Below, piece after piece: positions 1-6,449 of a stretch of 8,361 bases of DNA (positions are counted from its first letter, which is position 1; every line of letters starts with the position of its first letter). Source of the DNA: Prevotellaceae bacterium UBA3849 (lineage in GTDB: Bacteria > Bacteroidota > Bacteroidia > Bacteroidales > Bacteroidaceae); NCBI GenBank assembly GCA_002392645.1, contig DGHL01000042.1, positions 932-9,292 on the forward strand, in the 5' to 3' direction. The notes beneath the pieces were generated by a model that had not been told where the DNA came from, did no database searches, and saw nothing but the letters and a program-made list of their open reading frames with translations. The position numbers and the translations under genes were made by a program.

Positions 1-401
1 CTACGACCGTTGCCAAGGCTAAGGCCCTGAAGAAGTATGTAGAGCCACTGATAACACGCTCTAAGGAAGATACCACAAACAACCGTCGTGTTGTTTTCTC
101 TTACCTGCAGAATAAGTTTGCCATCAAGGAGCTTTTCTCAGTAGTAAGTGAGAAGGTAGGTGATCGTCCAGGCGGTTATACACGTATCATCAAGCTCGGT
201 CATCGTCAGGGTGATGCTGCAGACATTTGCTTCATTGAGCTCGTTGACTTCGACGAGGCTATGGCAAAGGCTCCTAAGGCTGCTAAGAAGACTCGCCGTG
301 CAGGTAAGAAGGCTGCTGCTCAGACAGAGGCTGCTCCTGCTGCAAAGGCTGAGGAGACTGCTACAGAGGCTCCAGCTGCAGAAGAGGCAAAGGCAGAGTA
401 A
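1..401 (+). CDS. rplQ: 50S ribosomal protein L17, C-terminal part (5' end outside window)
   Basis: The reading frame enters at base 3 and ends at TAA 399-401, giving the last 132 residues. L17 is a structural protein of the large ribosomal subunit. The visible part holds the conserved L17 core: T-V-A-K-A early on, the DTTNNRRVVFSYL stretch, then the family's C-terminal signature GGYTRIIKLGHRQGDAADICFIELVDF. After this core there is a low-complexity tail of about 45 residues rich in Ala, Lys and Glu. This tail is longer than in the roughly 125-residue enterobacterial protein and is usual in Bacteroidetes. In most bacteria rplQ follows rpoA at the end of the ribosomal-protein cluster, which fits the strong terminator just downstream. 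Codon choice (GCT, AAG, CGT) looks like that of a highly expressed gene and differs from the genes that follow. Confidence 0.97.
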   Translation, partial: TTVAKAKALKKYVEPLITRSKEDTTNNRRVVFSYLQNKFAIKELFSVVSEKVGDRPGGYTRIIKLGHRQGDAADICFIELVDFDEAMAKAPKAAKKTRRAGKKAAAQTEAAPAAKAEETATEAPAAEEAKAE

Positions 402-432
402 TTTTAAAGCAAATACAAATTACTTAAATACG

Positions 433-470
433 ATAGCTCTATTACAGAAATGTGATAGAGCTATTTTTTT
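433..470 (+). terminator. Intrinsic terminator of the rplQ operon
   Basis: ATAGCTCTATTACA (433-446) pairs with TGTGATAGAGCTAT (451-464) as a 14-bp stem with one G-U pair. It closes on a GAAA (GNRA-type) tetraloop at 447-450 and is followed by a run of seven T from 464. It lies 32 bases after the rplQ stop, so it probably ends the ribosomal-protein transcript. Confidence 0.93.
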
Positions 471-491
471 ATTGTGAGTGTGATTCTATCT

Positions 492-503
492 GTGTGCGCA
501 CAC
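492..503. repeat. 12-bp perfect palindrome of alternating purine/pyrimidine
   Basis: GTGTGCGCACAC is self-complementary, and bases 491-503 strictly alternate pyrimidine and purine. It sits about 20 bases past the rplQ terminator and 145 bases before the promoter of the next gene. It could be a protein-binding site or a spot prone to left-handed DNA. No function is demonstrated. Confidence 0.45.
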
Positions 504-636
504 TATTTGTTTTGTTCTTATGAGAAATGCTTATGGAACTACAAAAATTGCGAACAAATGAAGCCATGATAGAAAAACAAAGTAGGGTGGGATAGTCGTG
601 ATATGTGTGCCTGTGGTATGGTGAAAATGTATGGCG

Positions 637-670
637 TTGTCTGATTTCTCAATATTTTTTCGTAACTTTG
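637..670 (+). promoter_or_regulatory. Bacteroidetes-type promoter for the 254-aa orphan gene
   Basis: TAACTTTG at 663-670 matches the TAnnTTTG -7 consensus of the Bacteroidetes primary sigma factor. The best upstream box is TTG at 637-639, with a 23-nt spacer that is slightly long. Transcription would start near 676, leaving a leader of about 100 nt before the ATG at 777. Confidence 0.65.
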
Positions 671-724
671 CCATCAAAATATTATTGATTATTAATTTGA
701 CTTCTTCGTTTCATGGTCGTATAT

Positions 725-762
725 ATATTATATGGACACATAAATATTATATGGATACATAA
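725..762 (+). repeat. Two tandem copies of a 19-bp unit in the leader of the 254-aa gene
   Basis: The unit ATATTATATGGAYACATAA occurs at 725-743 and 744-762, head to tail, with a single C/T difference (737 versus 756). It lies between the predicted transcription start and the Shine-Dalgarno-like AGGA (766-769). Each copy contains the four-codon frame ATG-GAY-ACA-TAA (732-743 and 751-762), and the one difference is synonymous. It may be an operator, a translational leader, or a chance slippage duplication. Confidence 0.75.
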
Positions 763-776
763 AGCAGGAAACTCTC

Positions 777-1541
777 ATGAGAAAGAAGGACAATACATAT
801 TTAGAGAAAATCTTCGGTATCAGTGGCGTTGCTTTGTTGCAGAAATGTACGAGGAGTCTTTTGCACGGCAGGATATTGCTGCTGGTGTTGTGTATCTTCT
901 GCATTGTACCTTGCAGAGGATACCCCAGTCAGCAACACCTTGAGGTGAAACAGCGCAAGGGCAATATGTTTGTAAAACTGCATAACTACAACACAGAGGA
1001 CACAGTGTCGCTTGTCTGCGTAATCCAGGGTAGTGGGAATAATCTGGAGGCAGACTTTGACCCGGAGAAGGTGTTGAAGATCAGTGGCAGTCTGCTGGCA
1101 CGAGGTGAGGTGGTAGTTACGATACGTACGAAAGACACTGATGAGATTATTGCCCGATGTGATACCGTAGTCAGTTTGTCAAATGCCACGACGGAACTCC
1201 CGAATGTTACGGTTCAAGGTGTCAAACGTCCGATAAAGTCAGAGATATCCCACAGGATGGGTATGCCGTCATTCATGATTACGGAGAACGACCAGAAACT
1301 AAAGCTATTCACAGACTTGAATCTATTGTTACGCAATATGGGTGTCAGGAGCTCGCCCGATGAATATGGGATGAGACATCTGTTTGCATATGTATTCATT
1401 GTAGATTCGAATGGCGAGATACAAGAGGTTCCACCTGTGTCTATCGTGCCAAGTGAGGTAAAACAGATTGATTTGTATAGGGGCACAAAAATAGATCCCG
1501 ATATTGTCGTCATACAGTTAAAGCAAGGAGTGGCATATTGA
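777..1541 (+). CDS. Uncharacterised exported or membrane-anchored protein (254 aa)
   Basis: I do not recognise the family. The ATG at 777 has AGGA seven bases upstream, which supports this start. A basic N-terminal region of about 31 residues precedes a hydrophobic core (residues 32-46) ending in Cys-Arg-Gly. That suggests a signal peptide or anchor. The long n-region hints that a TTG at Leu29 could be the real start. Cys46 follows Pro, so it is not a standard lipobox. The rest is predicted soluble and rich in short beta-type segments (for example 66-83 and 104-135). The C-terminus (about 206-252: VFIVDSNG, then VPSEVKQIDLYRG, then PDIVVIQLKQG) resembles the end of TonB-receptor plug-like domains, which read roughly VIDG, then IxSIEVLKG, then NGVIxITTKKG. 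The Gly/Ala-rich middle of a true plug is missing. The resemblance is judged by eye and is weak. It has its own promoter and no close partner. Confidence 0.75.
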   Translation: MRKKDNTYLEKIFGISGVALLQKCTRSLLHGRILLLVLCIFCIVPCRGYPSQQHLEVKQRKGNMFVKLHNYNTEDTVSLVCVIQGSGNNLEADFDPEKVLKISGSLLARGEVVVTIRTKDTDEIIARCDTVVSLSNATTELPNVTVQGVKRPIKSEISHRMGMPSFMITENDQKLKLFTDLNLLLRNMGVRSSPDEYGMRHLFAYVFIVDSNGEIQEVPPVSIVPSEVKQIDLYRGTKIDPDIVVIQLKQGVAY

Positions 1542-1591
1542 CGATACATACGCAAAAAAACATTAAAAACAGTAGTTAGGCAGCGTGCGTA

Positions 1592-1623
1592 TTTCCGTGA
1601 TTACGAAAAAACATGTATCTTTG
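1592..1623 (+). promoter_or_regulatory. Probable promoter of the DUF4253 gene
   Basis: TATCTTTG at 1616-1623 fits the TAnnTTTG -7 consensus. TTTC at 1592-1595 is a one-mismatch -33 box at a 20-nt spacer, the same spacing as the two promoters near 4600. Transcription would start around 1629, leaving a leader of about 27 nt. Confidence 0.65.
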
Positions 1624-1655
1624 CAGGCTAAATGACACAATTAAGATATTGAAAA

Positions 1656-2732
1656 ATGCAAGAAGCAGTATTTGTTGTATTATTAGTTGCCGTACTATTC
1701 TACATGGTTTATAAAGCGAAGAAGAAGAAAGAACGGCAGATGGGAGATGAGCTGGAGTACCTGATAGAAAAAGAAGACTGGCATGGAGTCAGCCGTATAT
1801 TACGTAAGCAGCTTATCATCTGGGGATGCCTCTCTGTATTGATGACTGCGTATGTGATTGCATCGTTCATTATAGGCAGTCCAAGATATGCGGGCATAGT
1901 GGTTGCTGCATTCTTTATCTGGCGCGTGGTACGGCTGGCAAAGAACTATAACGACTCTCAATTCAATGCACGATGGAAGCAGAACGAGGCAGATGAGCGG
2001 TCTGCCACAGAGGAAGCAACCACACAAGCGCTAAAGCTGCTCGGAGAATATAATGTCAACGCTACGCGCATAAGGGCAGACATTACGCCCCAGGCGTTGA
2101 AAGAGATGTGGTTGGAAAGCCGTGAACGAGGCAGAAAAGAAGGCTACTGCCCGGTGCTACTGTATGTGCATTCCGCATTTATGGACGGCCTTAATGATAT
2201 GGTGGCAGACAGAGAGCACTTCGTGCAGTGGCAGCAACAGATGCTCAGTATGCCAGTGCAAGATGGTCAGGCCTTGCTGAAGAAACAATTTGACGCAAAC
2301 AAGGAAGACTATGAACAAGCACTTGACTGGCAGAATGACGTCGTAGGTGCGGTAGGTGAATGTGAGGCAATGAACGATTTCCCACTGTACGACTTCTATG
2401 TTCAGGCCAGTCTGCTGCTTGCAGAGATACCCGTCAGTGAGCCATGGCAGGTTTTCGCCTACATTCCATTCGGCGGATGGAACGAGTGTCCGACGCCAGA
2501 AGTCCATATGGCAGTGGCAAAATACTGGTACGAAAGATACGGAGCGGAAATAGCGTGCATAGCGTCGGGTAATATCATATACCATGTGTCGCAGTCTGTC
2601 GTTGCAGATGCAATGGCGCTGGCAGAAGAGCAATTCGCATATAGTGAGGATGTACTTCAAGACTACGGAAACTTAGCTACGCTTGCAGATATGAACCGGA
2701 AATCTACGGTGTGGAGTATATTCTGGGATTGA
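1656..2732 (+). CDS. Membrane-anchored DUF4253-domain protein (358 aa)
   Basis: The C-terminal part, roughly residues 160-358, matches the DUF4253 family. It has an EGYCPVLLYV entry strand, PWQVFAYIPFGGWNECPTPEVH (263-284), an AVAKYWYERYGAEIA stretch (286-300), ALAEEQFAYSEDV (321-333), and the terminal KSTVWSIFWD, which corresponds to the family's usual STVWyFWWD ending. The domain's function is not established. The N-terminus carries a hydrophobic segment at about 4-18 followed by a KAKKKKER basic patch, then two more hydrophobic segments at about 52-73 and 79-92. The DUF4253 domain is therefore probably tethered to the inner membrane and faces the cytoplasm. This long membrane part is an addition to the compact family domain. 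The start is the first ATG after the predicted promoter, with an A-rich leader and no Shine-Dalgarno. A bidirectional terminator follows the stop. Confidence 0.88.
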   Translation: MQEAVFVVLLVAVLFYMVYKAKKKKERQMGDELEYLIEKEDWHGVSRILRKQLIIWGCLSVLMTAYVIASFIIGSPRYAGIVVAAFFIWRVVRLAKNYNDSQFNARWKQNEADERSATEEATTQALKLLGEYNVNATRIRADITPQALKEMWLESRERGRKEGYCPVLLYVHSAFMDGLNDMVADREHFVQWQQQMLSMPVQDGQALLKKQFDANKEDYEQALDWQNDVVGAVGECEAMNDFPLYDFYVQASLLLAEIPVSEPWQVFAYIPFGGWNECPTPEVHMAVAKYWYERYGAEIACIASGNIIYHVSQSVVADAMALAEEQFAYSEDVLQDYGNLATLADMNRKSTVWSIFWD

Positions 2733-2756
2733 CGGCGCAGCAAGTGATACGGCAAT

Positions 2757-2807
2757 AAAAAAATCAGTGGTTATCTTTTTTATGAAGACAACCACTGATT
2801 TTTTTTT
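2757..2807. terminator. Bidirectional terminator between convergent genes
   Basis: AAATCAGTGGTT (2761-2772) pairs with AACCACTGATTT (2790-2801). After an A/C mismatch, TCTT/AAGA extends the stem by four pairs. On the plus strand the hairpin ends in nine T (2799-2807). On the minus strand the seven A at 2757-2763 give the U tract. It can stop both the DUF4253 transcript and the opposing Na/Pi transporter transcript. Confidence 0.93.
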
Positions 2808-2850
2808 GTTATGGGTAGGTTCCGTAAAATCCCACCTATAGTATAGTCGT

Positions 2851-4536
2851 TTATTCCCTTTTCCTTATGCCCATGCGTGCCTCTACCACGTTCACTACAT
2901 AGTCACCGAGCTTCTCACACTCGTTAATGAGATCCATGTATATTGTACCGATGGCGTAGCTGTACTTATGGTCGTTGATGTCGCTGATGTTCTGCTCTTT
3001 CAGCTGATTGCGGAAATTGTTTATCTCCATCTCGATGTTGAAGGTACGGTTGGCATTCATGGTATCCTTCCTGCCCTTCATCAGTATGTTCATCTGAGTC
3101 AGGGAGTCATTGGTGAGAGCCAGCATCTGGTGGGCATGGTTAAGCTGCTGCTCTGTAAAGTGCTCCTTTGACGAATGCAGGCGGTTCACGGTTCGTGCGA
3201 TGTTGTAGCAAGAATCGCCGATAGACTCAATCTCGCTTATCTCACGCATCATGGCACGTATCTTAGCCTTAGTCTCGTCAGAGAGGTGCAGGTCGCTGAC
3301 CTGGTCAAGATACTTAGCAATCTCGATTTCCATATTGTCAGAAATCTGCTCATACTTCTCAATGCGCGAGAACAACTTGACGAAAGCGGTGCTATCCTTC
3401 TCCTCCAGCAGTTCCCTTGACAGTCCGAACATACGCTGCGTGCGGTCGGCAAAGTTGCATATTTCCTTCTGCGCCTCCAGCATTGAGAGCTCCGGCGTGT
3501 CCATTATACCAGTCTGTATGAAGTGCAGTCGGAAATCCTCCTCTTCCTCCTCCTGAGACTTCTGGCTTGTAATCACCCTGCATGCTATGGCCTCAATCTG
3601 AGGTATGAACCATATAAGGATAAAGGTGTTTATTACGTTAAACGCCGTATGGAACGTTGCGAGCACGAACGGCAGCAGCATAGGGTTAGGTACGTCAGGG
3701 TTATAGCCTACGAAACTGCAAATGCCATCGGTGAAATACCTGAATATGAACATTACCCATATCACGCCGAAGATGTTGAAGAACATGTGTGCGAAGGCAG
3801 CCCTACGCGCCTGCGTATTGGCTGTCATGGCAGCGATGTTCGACGTCACCGTTGTACCGATGTTCTCACCCATCACCAATGCTATGCCCAAGTATATAGG
3901 CATTACTCCGGTAGAGCACAGTGTCATGGTGATAGCCATGATGGCAGCCGAGCTCTGCACGCATACGGTCATCAAACCGCCGATGATGAGGAATAAGAAG
4001 TAGGATACGTAATTGTCTTCGAATGACTTGAAGAAATCCACCACGGCAGGAATGCTCTCCAGATGCGTCTCCGTGCCGGTAGCCTTCAGGGTGCCAAGAC
4101 CGAGAAGCAGGAAACTCACACCAAATAGGAAGTCGCCTATTATGCGCTTGTTCTTGCTGTAGATTAGCAGAATGCCGATAAAGAACGCCGGCCATACGAA
4201 GTCTGTGATGTTGAATGAGAAACCAGCCGACATAATCCATGCGGTAAACGTGGTGCCGATGTTTGCTCCCATAATGATGGAGATGGCCTGTGCCAATGTG
4301 AGCAAACCGGCATTGACGAATGACACCGTCATGACCGTCGTGGCCGTTGAAGACTGTACGGCAGCCGTAACGAAGGCTCCCGTAAACATACCTGTAAAGC
4401 GGTTGGTAGTCATGGCCTGAAGTACGTGGCGCAACTGAGGACCAGCCATTTTCTGCAAGCTCTCACTCATGGACTTCATACCAAACATGAGAAGTGCCAG
4501 TGAGCCGATAAGCTTTAAAATAATCCAAACGGACAT
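2851..4536 (-). CDS. Na+/phosphate cotransporter (NptA/PNaS family) with C-terminal PhoU-like domain, 561 aa
   Basis: The protein belongs to the type II Na/Pi cotransporter family, inner-membrane carriers that couple phosphate movement to sodium. The family's inverted duplication is visible. Repeat 1 has VQSSTATTVM (60-69) and MGANIGTTFTAW (89-100). Repeat 2 has VQSSAAIM (193-200) and MGENIGTTVTS (222-232). Hydrophobic segments run from residue 4 to about 312. An acidic linker (SQKSQEEEEEDF, about 324-335) leads to a helical PhoU-like region (about 350-555), with EIESIGDSCYNIART (435-449) and ECEKLGDYVVNVVEA (539-553) as the two PhoU-type helices. Full length for this bacterial subgroup. The ATG at 4536 follows a 28-nt leader with no Shine-Dalgarno, downstream of a near-consensus promoter. 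Function is likely phosphate homeostasis. Direction and substrate are inferred from the family, and nearby pst or pho genes are not present. Confidence 0.93.
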   Translation of the reverse strand: MSVWIILKLIGSLALLMFGMKSMSESLQKMAGPQLRHVLQAMTTNRFTGMFTGAFVTAAVQSSTATTVMTVSFVNAGLLTLAQAISIIMGANIGTTFTAWIMSAGFSFNITDFVWPAFFIGILLIYSKNKRIIGDFLFGVSFLLLGLGTLKATGTETHLESIPAVVDFFKSFEDNYVSYFLFLIIGGLMTVCVQSSAAIMAITMTLCSTGVMPIYLGIALVMGENIGTTVTSNIAAMTANTQARRAAFAHMFFNIFGVIWVMFIFRYFTDGICSFVGYNPDVPNPMLLPFVLATFHTAFNVINTFILIWFIPQIEAIACRVITSQKSQEEEEEDFRLHFIQTGIMDTPELSMLEAQKEICNFADRTQRMFGLSRELLEEKDSTAFVKLFSRIEKYEQISDNMEIEIAKYLDQVSDLHLSDETKAKIRAMMREISEIESIGDSCYNIARTVNRLHSSKEHFTEQQLNHAHQMLALTNDSLTQMNILMKGRKDTMNANRTFNIEMEINNFRNQLKEQNISDINDHKYSYAIGTIYMDLINECEKLGDYVVNVVEARMGIRKRE

Positions 4537-4570
4537 AAGATTGTTGTTTTCGTGAATTAAAATTCGAGTG

Positions 4571-4602
4571 CAAAGGTAAGAAAAAAAACGTAATCCAACA
4601 AA
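4571..4602 (-). promoter_or_regulatory. Promoter of the Na/Pi cotransporter gene
   Basis: On the minus strand TACCTTTG (4578-4571) is the -7 element and TTTG (4602-4599) the -33 element, with exactly 20 nt between them. Eight consecutive A on the plus strand (4581-4588) lie in the spacer. The predicted start is near 4565, so the leader is about 28 nt. Confidence 0.82.
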
Positions 4603-4637
4603 ACAAATCGTCTAAATCACTATTATATTGCGAAATA

Positions 4638-4669
4638 TTTGGCTGTTTAAGAAATTTTCACTAACTTTG
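4638..4669 (+). promoter_or_regulatory. Promoter of the NSS transporter gene
   Basis: TTTG (4638-4641), a 20-nt spacer and TAACTTTG (4662-4669) form a full Bacteroidetes promoter. Its -33 box lies only 35 nt from that of the divergent Na/Pi promoter. Initiation near 4675 would give a leader of about 150 nt. Confidence 0.85.
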
Positions 4670-4674
4670 CATTT

Positions 4675-4825
4675 CACATGGAAAACAAGTAAAAGATGGT
4701 GAGAGATAGCATCATACGGTATGTAGGTCTATAGGCTGCTGCACTTGGCATTGCGCAGCTCGCAGTGTCATTTTGTAAGTATGGTGTCGTATCTGCCCTC
4801 AAAACAAGAACAATAACAATAAATA
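4675..4825 (+). other. Long 5' leader of the NSS transporter gene
   Basis: The leader contains two short frames: ATG-GAA-AAC-AAG-TAA (4678-4692, almost at the predicted transcript start) and a 12-codon frame from ATG 4696 to TAG 4732-4734. It also contains CATAC-G-GTATG (4713-4723) and a GCTGC/GCAGC pair (4735-4739 with 4755-4759). The last 25 bases are A-rich and unstructured, as is usual before Bacteroidetes start codons. I could not match it to a known riboswitch. Confidence 0.4.
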
Positions 4826-6217
4826 ATGAATAAGAAAAACAGAAACTCTTTTAGCGGTTCACTGGGCTTCGTGCTCGCAGCCGCAGGCTCAGCGGTAGGC
4901 TTGGGCAATATCTGGCGTTTCCCATATCTTGCAGCCCGCGACGGTGGCGGACTCTTCCTGCTGATATACATATTGTTGGCAGTCACGTTCGGCTTCACGC
5001 TGCTTATAACCGAGGTAGCAATAGGCAGACGCTCACAGCAGGGACCGCTCACGGCATATAAGTTTTTCAACCCCAAGTGGGCATTCCTGGGCTGGCTGTC
5101 GTTCGTGATACCATATATCATATATCCGTACTACTGCGTAATAGGCGGATGGGTGCTGAAGTATTTTGCCACATACCTCTCGCTTAGTGGCAAGGATGCC
5201 GTGGCAGACGATTTCTTCTCAAGCTTCATAACGTCGCAGTGGGAACCGCTGATACTCATGGCTATCTTTGCCATGATGTGTTTCTACATAGTTTACAAGG
5301 GAGTGGAGAAAGGTATAGAGAAATATTCGCGCATCATCATGCCTGCATTGGTTATAATGGTGACATTCATCTGTATCTATTCGCTGTTCATAAGCCATAC
5401 TGACGCCAACGGCGTAACCCGTACGGGTCTGGAGGGTGCGGTGATTTACTTCCTTCCGAATTTCGATGGTCTGACGCTGCGTCGCATCCTTATGATATCC
5501 CTTGATGCCATGGGTCAGCTCTTCTATTCGCTCTCCATAGCCATGGGCATCATGGTGGCATACGGTTCATATATGAAGAAAAGCGTAAACCTCGGTCAGG
5601 CTATCGACCGCATAGAGGTGTTCGATACGCTCATAGCCGTACTTGCCGGACTGATGATAATTCCTGCCGTTTACGTGTTCATGGGTACGGAAGGCATGGG
5701 TGCCGGTCCTGGACTGATGTTCATAGCCCTTCCGAAGGTGTTCGACCACCTTGGAGCCTTCGGTATGATTATCGGTATGGTGTTCTTCCTCATGGTGTTG
5801 TTTGCCGCTGTAACGAGTGCCGTGTCAATACTTGAGGCCATCGTGACGAGCGTAATGGATAAGTTTGGCTGGAGCCGCGGCAAGTCGGTGTGCATCATGG
5901 CAGGTACGGGATTCCTGTGGTCAGTAGTGGTATGTCTGGGCTATAATGTATTCTACTTTGAATACACGTTGCCAAATGGTGCCATGGCACAGATACTCGA
6001 CATCTTCGACTATGTGAGCAACAACCTGCTGATGCCTATCCTTGCCATCTTCACCTGCATTCTTGTCGGTTGGGTTGTCAAACCAAAGCTTCTCGTAGGC
6101 GAGATGCGCCTCAATGGCTACCGTTTCCGTCGTAAGAAACTCTACATCGTGATGCTCAAGTACGTGGTGCCTATAATGCTCACCATACTCCTTCTTACGG
6201 CATTCATAAAGTTCTAA
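4826..6217 (+). CDS. Sodium-dependent transporter of the NSS (SNF) family, 463 aa
   Basis: This is a neurotransmitter:sodium symporter homologue, an inner-membrane carrier that uses the Na+ gradient, usually for amino acids. TM1 carries the family signature AAAGSAVGLGNIWRFPYL (18-35). It includes the unwound GLGN segment, Asn28 (equivalent to LeuT Asn27 at sodium site 1) and Arg31 of the outer gate. TM6 has QLFYSLSIAMGIMVAYGSYM (231-250), matching the LeuT FFTLS-type substrate region. TM8 has AAVTSAVSILE (327-337), whose Thr330-Ser331 match the LeuT sodium site 2 residues. About eleven hydrophobic segments are visible, ending with 443-461. This fits the short 11-TM bacterial subgroup (about 450 aa) rather than the 12-TM LeuT type. 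The substrate cannot be read from the sequence. The start is ATG 4826 after an A-rich leader. The gene is divergent from the Na/Pi transporter. Confidence 0.93.
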   Translation: MNKKNRNSFSGSLGFVLAAAGSAVGLGNIWRFPYLAARDGGGLFLLIYILLAVTFGFTLLITEVAIGRRSQQGPLTAYKFFNPKWAFLGWLSFVIPYIIYPYYCVIGGWVLKYFATYLSLSGKDAVADDFFSSFITSQWEPLILMAIFAMMCFYIVYKGVEKGIEKYSRIIMPALVIMVTFICIYSLFISHTDANGVTRTGLEGAVIYFLPNFDGLTLRRILMISLDAMGQLFYSLSIAMGIMVAYGSYMKKSVNLGQAIDRIEVFDTLIAVLAGLMIIPAVYVFMGTEGMGAGPGLMFIALPKVFDHLGAFGMIIGMVFFLMVLFAAVTSAVSILEAIVTSVMDKFGWSRGKSVCIMAGTGFLWSVVVCLGYNVFYFEYTLPNGAMAQILDIFDYVSNNLLMPILAIFTCILVGWVVKPKLLVGEMRLNGYRFRRKKLYIVMLKYVVPIMLTILLLTAFIKF

Positions 6218-6236
6218 GTTCGTATTTAACTTGCGA

Positions 6237-6290
6237 AATTTTGCCGTCAGATTCAGCAAACTGGATTTTGAGGCGAAAATCGGCAAAATT
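6237..6290. repeat. Nested inverted repeat downstream of the NSS gene
   Basis: AATTTTGCCG (6237-6246) and CGGCAAAATT (6281-6290) are perfect 10-bp inverted copies around a 34-nt interior. The interior holds GATTTT (6264-6269), which pairs with AAAATC (6276-6281) and overlaps the outer arm by one base. It begins 20 bases after the NSS stop and has no T tract, so it does not look like a simple terminator. Confidence 0.6.
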
Positions 6291-6302
6291 CCCAACGTAG
6301 AG

Positions 6303-6327
6303 TAAGGCTCTGTACCACAGAGTCTTA
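6303..6327. repeat. 11-bp hairpin without a T tract
   Basis: TAAGGCTCTGT (6303-6313) pairs with ACAGAGTCTTA (6317-6327), with one G-U pair and a 3-nt ACC loop. It is strong enough to fold in the 3' region of the NSS transcript, where it might protect the RNA end. There is no following run of T. Confidence 0.6.
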
Positions 6328-6363
6328 AATGAAACAACCTCTCCGCATCAACTCTCGCGGAAT

Positions 6364-6404
6364 GTAATTTGATAGCTTTTACACAGTAATTTGATAGCTT
6401 TTAC
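6364..6404. repeat. 19-bp direct repeat, two copies at a 22-bp period
   Basis: GTAATTTGATAGCTTTTAC occurs perfectly at 6364-6382 and 6386-6404, separated by ACA. Both copies contain the TAGCTTTTAC core that recurs in inverted form downstream. Confidence 0.85.
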
Positions 6405-6424
6405 CGTGTAAAAGCTATCGTTTT
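6371..6424 (+). terminator. Alternative hairpins that may end the NSS transcript
   Basis: GTAAAAGCTATC (6408-6419) can pair with the nearer GATAGCTTTTAC (6393-6404) through a 3-nt CGT loop. As GTGTAAAAGCTATC (6406-6419) it can pair over 14 perfect bases with the farther GATAGCTTTTACAC (6371-6384). Only four T follow (6421-6424), so termination is plausible but not certain. The two mutually exclusive folds come from the direct repeat. Confidence 0.5.
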
Positions 6425-6449
6425 ATGATGTGATTAGGCACAAATAAGA

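Larger units (their letters stand above)
402..776. other. Intergenic region between rplQ and the 254-aa orphan gene
   Basis: This 375-base gap contains the rplQ terminator (433-470), a 12-bp palindrome (492-503), a promoter (637-670) and a tandem repeat (725-762). Between about 505 and 635 I see no convincing gene: the ATG at 520 opens only a 13-codon frame, and other frames are short and lack recognisable protein features. No tRNA or known small-RNA fold was recognised. Confidence 0.7.

Noticed and set aside
160..477. Open frame of 105 codons overlapping rplQ in another frame
   Set aside because: It is a Leu/Arg-rich shadow of the Ala/Lys/Glu-coding tail of L17 and runs through the terminator.
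520..561. Thirteen-codon frame from ATG 520
   Set aside because: It is too short, with no ribosome site or promoter in front and no reason to think it is translated.
713..943. Open frame of 76 codons beginning upstream of the 254-aa gene
   Set aside because: It overlaps the 777 gene in another frame, begins in the AT-rich leader, has no ribosome site and gives no recognisable protein. The 777 start has AGGA at the right distance.
1542..1655. Possible terminator after the 254-aa gene
   Set aside because: Only a 6-bp ATACGC/GCGTAT pair 33 bases apart was found, with no T tract. That is too weak to call.
2157..2660. Minus-strand frame of 167 codons inside the DUF4253 gene
   Set aside because: The opposite strand encodes the conserved DUF4253 C-terminal motifs. 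This frame shows no domain or start signal.
3523..3996. Plus-strand frame of 157 codons inside the Na/Pi transporter gene
   Set aside because: It is antisense to a well-conserved family protein, rich in His, Tyr and Arg as expected for a shadow frame, and has no supported start.
5921..6337. Minus-strand frame of 138 codons spanning the end of the NSS gene and part of the intergenic repeats
   Set aside because: Most of it is antisense to conserved NSS coding sequence, and its start lies in the repeat region with no promoter or ribosome site.
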